Assembly: GCA_025361685.1 (NCBI GenBank)
Contig: JANYKE010000050.1
Span: forward strand, 1-6,371
DNA length: 6,371 bases
Origin: Eubacteriales bacterium
Lineage (GTDB): Bacteria > Bacillota > Clostridia > JANYKE01
Reading direction: 5' to 3'
The notes under the pieces were generated by a model. It was not told the DNA's origin and did not search any database. It worked only from the letters and a program-made list of their open reading frames with translations. The translations under genes and the position numbers were made by a program. Shown in pieces: positions 1-5,420 of the stretch. Position 1 is the first letter of the stretch; the number at the start of each line of letters is the position of its first letter.

Positions 1-96
1 CTTTTTTTCTTCAATAAACTTTTCAGCTGATTCCACAGCATTTTTTACGCCAAAACAAAAACCTGCATTTTGCGCTATTCTTATGTCAAATCTCAA
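1..96 (-). CDS. ispH: 4-hydroxy-3-methylbut-2-enyl diphosphate reductase, N-terminal fragment
   Basis: IspH (LytB) is an iron-sulfur enzyme that performs the last step of the MEP isoprenoid pathway, reducing HMBPP to IPP and DMAPP. Only the first 32 codons are present; the gene runs off the left edge. The frame reads L-R-F-D-I-R-I-A-Q-N-A-G-F-C-F-G-V-K-N-A, and the AGFCFGV stretch with Cys14 is the hallmark N-terminal motif carrying the first cluster-ligating cysteine. The start must be TTG at 96-94: the frame is closed by TAA at 117-115 and no ATG, GTG or other TTG lies before the motif. A Shine-Dalgarno sequence GGAAAGGG ends 9 nt upstream. The start overlaps the end of plsC by 11 nt, suggesting coupled translation. 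In many Clostridia ispH is fused or adjacent to an S1-domain gene, which cannot be tested here. The family call is firm although the fragment is short. Confidence 0.93.
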   Translation of the reverse strand, partial: MRFDIRIAQNAGFCFGVKNAVESAEKFIEEKK

Positions 97-721
97 GCTT
101 ATATACCCTTTCCATTACTGCTTTTGAAGCTTCATTATACAATCGCTTTGAAAACTCCCTTTCTTCATTTAAAACATTAATATCAGAATTATATGTTGAT
201 TGAACATCAGCAATAATATCATTAATATTAATTGGTTTACCAAAAATTACTGTGATTTTTCTAAAGAGTTTCATGTTTCCTATTATACGAACCGGAATAA
301 TAGGAACTCCTGCTTTATGGCTTATCATTGCGACTCCTGAATGAATTCGTATTTGATCAGGTCTCTTCTTCAATGTTCTGGTTCCTTCGGGAAAGATGCC
401 AATCAGACCTCCATTATTCAGAACTCGAAGTGCAGCAATAATTGCTGCTGTCGATGAGCGCCCCTGTCTGTGAACAGGAATGACCCCATATTTTGTAAAA
501 AATTTGGTGATAATTTTATTTTTAAACAATTCTTCCTTGGCAAGCCATCCAATCAATCTCTTCGACTTATATCCTATTAATAAAATGTCAAAATACACAA
601 GATGATTACCGCAAATAATTGCAGGGCCATCTTTGGGAATATTTTCAATTCCATATACCTTTGCCGGAAATATTGTTCTAAATATCATTCGGCAAACTGC
701 TCTTATAAATGATTCAAGCAT
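86..721 (-). CDS. plsC: 1-acyl-sn-glycerol-3-phosphate acyltransferase (PlsC/LPLAT family)
   Basis: This enzyme acylates lysophosphatidic acid at sn-2 to give phosphatidic acid, the phospholipid precursor, at the inner face of the membrane. With ATG at 721-719 the protein has 211 residues, a normal length for the short bacterial PlsC group. The family motifs appear in order: NHLVYFD (catalytic HX4D, His40 and Asp45), GVIPVHR (about 79-85), FPEGTR (110-115, phosphate-binding) and VPIIPV (139-144). The N-terminal 20 or so residues are amphipathic to hydrophobic and could dock on the membrane. TTG at 733 and GTG at 730 are in frame and would add four or three residues; I prefer ATG because it overlaps cmk by only 8 nt (ATGCTTGA), though no strong ribosome binding site marks any of them (GGTG lies 6 nt before ATG). 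The cmk-plsC-ispH order is a common clostridial arrangement. The exact acyl acceptor is inferred from the family. Confidence 0.93.
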   Translation of the reverse strand: MLESFIRAVCRMIFRTIFPAKVYGIENIPKDGPAIICGNHLVYFDILLIGYKSKRLIGWLAKEELFKNKIITKFFTKYGVIPVHRQGRSSTAAIIAALRVLNNGGLIGIFPEGTRTLKKRPDQIRIHSGVAMISHKAGVPIIPVRIIGNMKLFRKITVIFGKPININDIIADVQSTYNSDINVLNEEREFSKRLYNEASKAVMERVYKLEI

Positions 722-1406
722 AGGTTTCACCAATAGCTTTCTTAACTAAAGTAAATACTTCTTCAAATGTTTCATCAGGTGTGTTGGCTGTTGTATCAAC
801 TGAAAATGCATCGTCAGCTTTCATAAGCGGTGCAAGTGTTCTTGAACTGTCATTCTTATCTCTGTACTCCATGTCTGCAACAATACTGTCATGTGTTACT
901 TCGTCATAACCACTAAGTTTCATCTCCTCAAGCCTTCTGGCTGCGCGTTCATGTACCGAAGCTGTAAGAAAAACCTTTAAATCGGCATTTGGCAAAACAT
1001 ATGTACCGATATCTCTTCCGTCCATAACAACACTGTTTCTTGCCGCAATGTCTCTTTGAAGCTCAACGAGTTTCAACCTGACTTTTGGAAATGCCGATAC
1101 ATCCGAGGCGCCTTTCGTAACCTCAGGACTCCTGATTAATGATGTAACGTCATCACCATCCAGAAAAACTTTTTGAGAACCATCGTTTTCATAATGTATG
1201 TCAATTTTTATATCATCTGACAATTCCTCAACATCTTCTTTTATAAGAGTATCAATATTACTTCTTATTGTTTTCAAGGCATAGGCTCTATACATTGCAC
1301 CTGTATCAAGATACATAATGCCAAGTTTGTTTGCAATTCTTTTTGCTAATGTGCTTTTGCCTGCTCCCGAAGGGCCGTCAATTGCAATAACAATATTCTT
1401 GTTCAT
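714..1406 (-). CDS. cmk: Cytidylate kinase (CMP/dCMP kinase)
   Basis: Cmk transfers phosphate from ATP to CMP or dCMP, recycling cytidine nucleotides released by RNA turnover and phospholipid synthesis. The 230-residue protein has the usual length and motifs: P-loop GPSGAGKST (11-19), DTGAMYRA (34-41), the CMP-binding MDGRDIGTYVLPNADLK region (128-144), an Arg-rich LID segment with RAARR (154-158), and R182-D183 / D186-S187 / R189 followed by APL and DAFSVDTT. The reading frame is open for 31 more codons upstream, but homology begins at MNKNIVIAIDGPSGAGKS, so ATG at 1406-1404 is chosen. The ribosome site is odd: AGGA abuts the ATG directly, while GGGGA 6 nt upstream has better spacing. It begins 37 bp after the nucleotidyltransferase gene, and its last 8 nt overlap plsC. 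Confidence 0.96.
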   Translation of the reverse strand: MNKNIVIAIDGPSGAGKSTLAKRIANKLGIMYLDTGAMYRAYALKTIRSNIDTLIKEDVEELSDDIKIDIHYENDGSQKVFLDGDDVTSLIRSPEVTKGASDVSAFPKVRLKLVELQRDIAARNSVVMDGRDIGTYVLPNADLKVFLTASVHERAARRLEEMKLSGYDEVTHDSIVADMEYRDKNDSSRTLAPLMKADDAFSVDTTANTPDETFEEVFTLVKKAIGETYA

Positions 1407-1417
1407 TCCTTTTCCCC
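1407..1417 (-). promoter_or_regulatory. cmk: Ribosome binding site deciding the cmk start
   Basis: On the minus strand the bases GGGGAAAAGGA run straight into the cmk ATG. The AGGA copy has zero spacing; the GGGGA copy has 6 nt. This supports ATG at 1406 over the longer open frame that reaches into the end of the upstream gene. Confidence 0.55.
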
Positions 1418-1443
1418 ATTTCAAAAACCAAAATTCTAAATTT

Positions 1444-3390
1444 TTAATACTTGTAAGTTTTTCCTGATAAAAATCTCGAACCGGAAGGCACGTTAACACC
1501 TTCAGTCCCGGTTATGATCAACGTTGCTCCACTTTCAACTATAATATCATTTCCAAAATTAATTTTGGAATTTTTATTCATGCAGCCACCAATGTAAACT
1601 CGACCATAATTGCAAATCATAACATTCTCGCCTACTGACTCAATTATTGCTAAACTGCTTATCTCAACAACGGCTGATTCTTCAACCTGCAAACCAATAT
1701 TTTTTGCTTTTATGGAATCTTTAAGCACCTTACTTTTTTGAGAAAGCATAAGTTTGTATGCGTCTTTTATTGGTGTACAATCGATATTGATATATTGCAA
1801 ATCGCCACTAAGCGTTGAGGTATCTCGAACCATATTAACCGCGATACTATAACCATTAAGAGAAGCAGCTTCTACCAAGTCTGTCATAAAAAATTCTGAT
1901 TTTGTAACGTTAAAAACTAATTCTGTTTCCTTTCCTTTATCAAATACTTTTTCCTTTTTGCCAAATTGGAAGTGCAGTGGCAAAGAATTTTCTTTGACTA
2001 CTTTCTCTGCTAGCTCTATATCAAGCATATATCCGGCATTATTGCCAACAATTGTGCCAACACGTTTATCTTGAATAATGTCTGACAAAATTGCTTTCTG
2101 TTCTTCGGAAAGTTCAGCATACTCAACAACTGCAGACTTAACTAAATTATCCTCTTCATCAAAATAGTCCCAAAGAGATCCGATTTTATAATCAGCATCA
2201 AACAATTTGCCAGCCGGTTTATCAATCATTTTATAGGCATGTGGATAATGACCACCAAGAATCACAATAGATTTTTTGTTCTGCTTTCTGCAAATGTTCA
2301 TGGCTCCTGCATAACCAATATACAATTCTCTATCTCTTGCATCATCCGTTTGATTAAACAGAATGTCTTTGACTCCAAACGAATTAAACCATTCTATAGT
2401 TGTACCGTCATATATTTTTCTACCTGAAGAATCAGACACTTCATTTATTCCGAGCGCAAGCAATGTTCCTCCACCGCCATTTGAACCATGTAATATCTTA
2501 CCACCATATTCAATTATCCTACTATCGTTCTCATTAATAAATGGCAAATTCCCTTGCTGAATAACAGCAATATTTTTTATTCCAAAATTGTTGTTGTCGA
2601 GCAACAGCTTACACACAGGTTCCTTTGTGGTAGGTCCGACAATTATCACAACCGGCATTTCAATATTATAATCTCTGACTATTGAAGCAACCGATTCTAT
2701 ATTTTCCTCGAATCCACTCTTTCCCATAATTGCTGTCATTGGTGTGACAACCTTTGCAATATTCTCATCAATTCCATCAAGAACACCGCTATCTTTTAGG
2801 TAATCAATTATTTCTTTGTTGTGAGGATCATTCGGGTTATTTTTTAAGTCACTAATTGAATTTTTAAATCGAGTGCCTCCGCCACCTGCCATTAAAACAA
2901 ACCCAAGCAAATTAGTTGTAAGGTACTCTTTGCCTTCGTTTTGACATAGGTTGTTAATCTGTGAAACGTTATTATATAAATTGACGATTTCACCTGAATC
3001 AAATCTTTCAACTCTTTCATATTTTGGCAAATACGGAGCCTTCGTAGGAATCAAAATCTCAATCTTGTCACCATACTCTTGAAATAATTTGTATGCCTTT
3101 TCAATCTCATCTTCACAACTAGTCATTAGAGTTGAAAGTGTGAAGAATATTTTTTTGTTCTCTTTGATTTCTCTGTTAATCTGTGCTTTAATCTCTTCAT
3201 CCAAATCAACGATATTTGGGCATGCAAAATCTTTATTTGCTTCATGCATTGTGTAAGCTGTTTCAATAGCATTAAGATGATAATTTAATGATCTTATGAA
3301 AAACAATCTGCGCGGAGTCAAGGTTCCGGCAATACCTTCACTTCTTATCTCATTATAAATAAAGTTTATACTATTAATTATATCCTGCAT
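1444..3390 (-). CDS. UDP-sugar pyrophosphorylase-like nucleotidyltransferase (UDPGP/UAP family)
   Basis: The 648-residue protein looks like a UDPGP-family nucleotidyltransferase, which joins a sugar-1-phosphate to UTP to make a UDP-sugar. Motifs resembling UAP/AGX UDP-N-acetylhexosamine pyrophosphorylases occur in the right order: GFVLMAGGGGTRF (163-175; family LAGGxGTRLG), TPMTAIMGKSGFEE (216-229), QQGNLPF (278-284), HGSNGGGGTLLAL (301-313; family PDGNGGLYxAL), VKDILFNQTDDA with YIGYA (340-361), VVEYAELSEEQ (421-431), VGNNAGYML (448-456), LPLHFQFGKKEKVFD (470-484), and a K-E-F/acidic segment at 497-504. Departures: F-K follows GTR instead of L-G, the usual downstream PKG is missing, and about 40 residues are inserted there. 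Residues 1-160 are an extension I do not recognise; about 565-640 may form a beta-helical tail. It starts at an ATG sharing one base with the hpf stop (TAATG), with AAAGGA just before it. The family is fairly sure; substrate and activity are not. UDP-glucose or UDP-GlcNAc are both possible. Confidence 0.8.
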   Translation of the reverse strand: MQDIINSINFIYNEIRSEGIAGTLTPRRLFFIRSLNYHLNAIETAYTMHEANKDFACPNIVDLDEEIKAQINREIKENKKIFFTLSTLMTSCEDEIEKAYKLFQEYGDKIEILIPTKAPYLPKYERVERFDSGEIVNLYNNVSQINNLCQNEGKEYLTTNLLGFVLMAGGGGTRFKNSISDLKNNPNDPHNKEIIDYLKDSGVLDGIDENIAKVVTPMTAIMGKSGFEENIESVASIVRDYNIEMPVVIIVGPTTKEPVCKLLLDNNNFGIKNIAVIQQGNLPFINENDSRIIEYGGKILHGSNGGGGTLLALGINEVSDSSGRKIYDGTTIEWFNSFGVKDILFNQTDDARDRELYIGYAGAMNICRKQNKKSIVILGGHYPHAYKMIDKPAGKLFDADYKIGSLWDYFDEEDNLVKSAVVEYAELSEEQKAILSDIIQDKRVGTIVGNNAGYMLDIELAEKVVKENSLPLHFQFGKKEKVFDKGKETELVFNVTKSEFFMTDLVEAASLNGYSIAVNMVRDTSTLSGDLQYINIDCTPIKDAYKLMLSQKSKVLKDSIKAKNIGLQVEESAVVEISSLAIIESVGENVMICNYGRVYIGGCMNKNSKINFGNDIIVESGATLIITGTEGVNVPSGSRFLSGKTYKY

Positions 3391-3935
3391 TATTCCTTTT
3401 CAATCAGGCCGTAGCCTCCATCCTTTCTCTTGTATACTACTGACATTTCGTTTGTGTTTGCGTTCTCAAAAAGAAAGAAATCATGGCCGACAAGTTCCAT
3501 CTGTAACATTGCCTCTTCAACATCCATTGGTTTCATACTGATTTTTTTCGACTTAATAATAACGTGTTCCTGTTCAATCGCATTTTCTTTCTGCTCATTT
3601 AGAGCATCCCAAGCATCAACTCTCTCCATGTGTGAAGCAGAACCTTTCCATCTCCTATGAAGTTTAGTCTTATTCTTTCGTATCTGACTTTCAATATGTT
3701 CAACCGCTTTTTCAAGTGAAGTCACCAAGTCATTTGTAATAGCCTCTGCTCTAAACGTAACATGCATATAATAAATTGTTATTTCAACTTTTATTTCTTT
3801 TTCAATTCCGATAACTGTGACATGTGCAATAGTATCATCAGTAAAAAATTTCTCAAGTTTGTGAAATTTTTTGTAAGCTTTTTCTTTGAGCTGATCACCT
3901 ATTTCAATATTGTTTCCCTTAAAAGTATACTTCAT
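3390..3935 (-). CDS. hpf: Ribosome hibernation promoting factor, long form
   Basis: Long HPF binds the 30S subunit in the mRNA/tRNA channel and, through its C-terminal domain, pairs two 70S ribosomes into inactive 100S dimers during stress or stationary phase. The 181-residue protein shows both domains. The S30AE/YfiA domain spans about 1-95, beginning MKYTFKGNNIEIGDQLKEKA and ending in a basic IRKNKTKLHRR segment (85-95). After a linker, the dimerisation domain (about 125-180) carries KISMKPMDVEEAMLQMELVG, HDFFLFENA, and VVYKRKDGGYGLIE, all close to the long-HPF consensus. ATG at 3935-3933 has a strong ribosome site. The stop codon overlaps the start of the nucleotidyltransferase by one base, and the membrane-protein gene ends 21 bp upstream. 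In Bacillus subtilis hpf sits by secA; here it does not. The family call is very secure. Confidence 0.97.
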   Translation of the reverse strand: MKYTFKGNNIEIGDQLKEKAYKKFHKLEKFFTDDTIAHVTVIGIEKEIKVEITIYYMHVTFRAEAITNDLVTSLEKAVEHIESQIRKNKTKLHRRWKGSASHMERVDAWDALNEQKENAIEQEHVIIKSKKISMKPMDVEEAMLQMELVGHDFFLFENANTNEMSVVYKRKDGGYGLIEKE

Positions 3936-3943
3936 TTTCTTTT

Positions 3944-3950
3944 CCTCCTT
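3944..3950 (-). promoter_or_regulatory. hpf: Strong ribosome binding site of hpf
   Basis: AAGGAGG lies 8 nt before the hpf ATG within the 21-bp gap after the membrane-protein gene. It is the closest match to the Shine-Dalgarno consensus in the window and suggests hpf is translated more strongly than its neighbours, which fits a ribosome-stoichiometric protein. Confidence 0.85.
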
Positions 3951-3956
3951 ATCAAA

Positions 3957-4883
3957 TTATAATAAATAGTCAATTCCATAATTCACTACTATTTCTTTTG
4001 TTACTGCATCAATCTTAACAGAATAAACAGATGGAACATCTGCAGTAAGAGAGTGTACTGAAAACTCTGTTTCAAAAGTAAATTTCCAATACATTTTTAA
4101 ATCTTTATCAATTTCTAGCACAGAATAGCTCTTGGTAAAGTTAACAACTTGCGCCTCATATGTTTTGAATACATATGACAGGACAGTATTTTGTGCAAGT
4201 GTCTGAGCGGCCTTTTCGTCAAAATCCTTAGCGGGCTTGTCAACAAGTTGAAATTTTGCTTTGTTACTGTCATAGAAACCCCGATTTCGAATTGAGAATG
4301 CCCTAACAGTACCGTTTTCCTGCATTGTAATAACAACAGCATCACATGTGTTATAAGTTAAATACTTTTTCGAAAATGTAAATACAATATCTTTTGAAAC
4401 TCCTGCAAAATATGTGTCAGTCGCCGTGTAGTTGGTCATATCAATAATATTTCCCAAATATTTCAATGCCATATCCTTAAGTGTATTCTTTGGAAGTGAT
4501 AAAATGTCTGCATTTTCTTCAGAAGAATCTGTCGTTATAAATTCAGCGCCAACTAAACTGTTTGTTGCAGAGTCTAAATAATATTTGTTACCATCTCCAT
4601 CAGCATATACATTGTAACTAGGATCAAATTTGCCCTCAAATATTCTTTTATTGACAAACTTTACTGACTTTTCCGGTTCCGTCGAAGAGACTTTGAGATT
4701 TATTTGTGTGGGTGGCATTATAACGCTACTTTCGTCAAATGCAGGTATCGGCTTAAAAAGACCGGAAGAAAGAAACATATATCCAAGCGGAATAGCAATG
4801 CAAAGCAGCACAATAAAGGAGACAAGTATCACCGCTTCACTAACCTTATTCTTTTTTATTATATTGTTTTCGTTATTTCCCAT
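3957..4883 (-). CDS. Membrane-anchored extracytoplasmic protein, function unknown
   Basis: I do not recognise this 308-residue protein as a named family. Residues 1-14 are polar and Lys-containing, 16-38 form one strong hydrophobic segment (VSEAVILVSFIVLLCIAIPL and on), and the rest is hydrophilic, so a single-pass protein with a large outside domain is likely. No lipobox cysteine or clear signal-peptidase site stands out, so the helix probably stays as an anchor. The outside part looks beta-rich and perhaps built of two similar halves: NVYADGDGNKYYLDSATNSLVG (91-112) and YWKFTFETEF...VYSVKIDAVTKEIV (265-299). Both resemble the strand-turn 'dA.T.eiv' end of PepSY/YcdB-like domains, which is inference from pattern only. 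It begins 22 bp after the lipoprotein gene and ends 21 bp before hpf. ATG at 4883 is the only usual start after an in-frame TAG at 4904-4902; its AGAGGG is 14 nt away, longer than normal. Confidence 0.75.
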   Translation of the reverse strand: MGNNENNIIKKNKVSEAVILVSFIVLLCIAIPLGYMFLSSGLFKPIPAFDESSVIMPPTQINLKVSSTEPEKSVKFVNKRIFEGKFDPSYNVYADGDGNKYYLDSATNSLVGAEFITTDSSEENADILSLPKNTLKDMALKYLGNIIDMTNYTATDTYFAGVSKDIVFTFSKKYLTYNTCDAVVITMQENGTVRAFSIRNRGFYDSNKAKFQLVDKPAKDFDEKAAQTLAQNTVLSYVFKTYEAQVVNFTKSYSVLEIDKDLKMYWKFTFETEFSVHSLTADVPSVYSVKIDAVTKEIVVNYGIDYLL

Positions 4884-4897
4884 GATGCTTAAATATT

Positions 4898-4903
4898 CCC
4901 TCT
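4898..4903 (-). promoter_or_regulatory. Distantly spaced ribosome binding site of the membrane-protein gene
   Basis: AGAGGG lies 14 nt before the ATG at 4883, well beyond the usual 5-10 nt. No other usual start codon is available in that frame between the in-frame TAG and the ATG, so either initiation is weak or it depends on ribosomes finishing the lipoprotein gene just upstream. Confidence 0.5.
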
Positions 4904-4905
4904 AT

Positions 4906-5391
4906 TCATATCGTATTCAAAATCCCGTATTTAGCATTCACTATTCTTAACTCACTAATAAAATCCTCAAACACACCTCTCTCGGTATACTGTACGCTTT
5001 TTTGCGCAAATATTGCAACTGCATCATTTGACATTACACCAAGTTTAAGTACTTCTTCATTGTTGGAGTTGTAAAATCTAAGGATATAAACTATTTTTGA
5101 ATCAGACATTTGTTTATCTATTGCATAAAGACTGCTGTTTAAAATATAAAATAACCTTCCGGTATCGGGAGTCGAAACGCTAACCGGAAGAGAAAAAAGT
5201 TGACCTTCCGGATTGGCTTGTGTATTTGCGTCCATGCTCTCAATTGTTAATTTATTTATCGTGTCTTCTGCCGGTAAGATGTTCGAATTAAACATAGAGC
5301 ATGATGAAAGAGCCGTCACAGTAATCAGAACTGTAAATATGATTGCTATATATTTTAAAAATATCATATTTTTATCAAATACTTTATTCAT
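4906..5391 (-). CDS. Small predicted lipoprotein, function unknown
   Basis: The 161-residue product has a lipoprotein signal peptide: a basic start (Lys3, Lys7, Lys13), a hydrophobic core at about 14-27, and a lipobox L28-S29-S30-C31, so the mature protein would carry lipid on Cys31 and sit on the outer face of the membrane. The mature part begins with a polar linker (32-60) followed by a small mixed domain with hydrophobic strands (YILNSSLYAI, VYILRFY, EEVLKLGVM, AVAIFAQKSVQY) and an ending amphipathic helix (FEDFISELR, 141-149). This layout is common among small Firmicute lipoproteins of unknown role; I cannot assign a family. ATG at 5391 is supported by AGAGG 9 nt upstream; Met9 is a less likely alternative that would still leave a signal peptide. 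It follows proS by 29 bp and precedes the membrane-protein gene by 22 bp. Confidence 0.8.
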   Translation of the reverse strand: MNKVFDKNMIFLKYIAIIFTVLITVTALSSCSMFNSNILPAEDTINKLTIESMDANTQANPEGQLFSLPVSVSTPDTGRLFYILNSSLYAIDKQMSDSKIVYILRFYNSNNEEVLKLGVMSNDAVAIFAQKSVQYTERGVFEDFISELRIVNAKYGILNTI

Positions 5392-5400
5392 CTATGTCAT

Positions 5401-5405
5401 CCTCT
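5401..5405 (-). promoter_or_regulatory. Ribosome binding site of the lipoprotein gene
   Basis: AGAGG lies 9 nt before the ATG at 5391, in the 29-bp gap after proS. It favours this start over the internal Met9 codon, which has no comparable site before it. Confidence 0.6.
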
Positions 5406-5420
5406 GTAAGTATTTTATCA

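Noticed and set aside
1407..1499. A 31-residue N-terminal extension of cytidylate kinase.
   Set aside because: The frame is open but would overlap the end of the upstream gene, and the kinase family begins only a few residues before the P-loop. The ATG at 1406 has a ribosome site.
3430..3660. A 76-codon plus-strand open frame opposite hpf.
   Set aside because: The hpf reading matches both long-HPF domains throughout; the Ser/Cys/Phe-rich antisense product is a shadow.
3956..3973. A perfect TATAAT (minus strand, 3961-3956) with TTGACT just upstream, before hpf.
   Set aside because: The two boxes are only 6 nt apart instead of about 17, and no good -35 box lies at the right distance. A start about 7 nt downstream would also begin in the ribosome binding site. 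It overlaps the stop codon of the previous gene and is likely AT-rich chance.
4115..4345. A 76-codon minus-strand open frame inside the membrane-protein gene in another frame.
   Set aside because: It is wholly within a longer, better supported gene and its composition (runs of Leu, His and Arg) looks like frame-shifted reading.
4630..4950. A 106-codon plus-strand open frame.
   Set aside because: It is antisense to the signal-anchor end of the membrane protein. Its hydrophobic look is the mirror of the anchor codons; there is no independent evidence that it is a gene.
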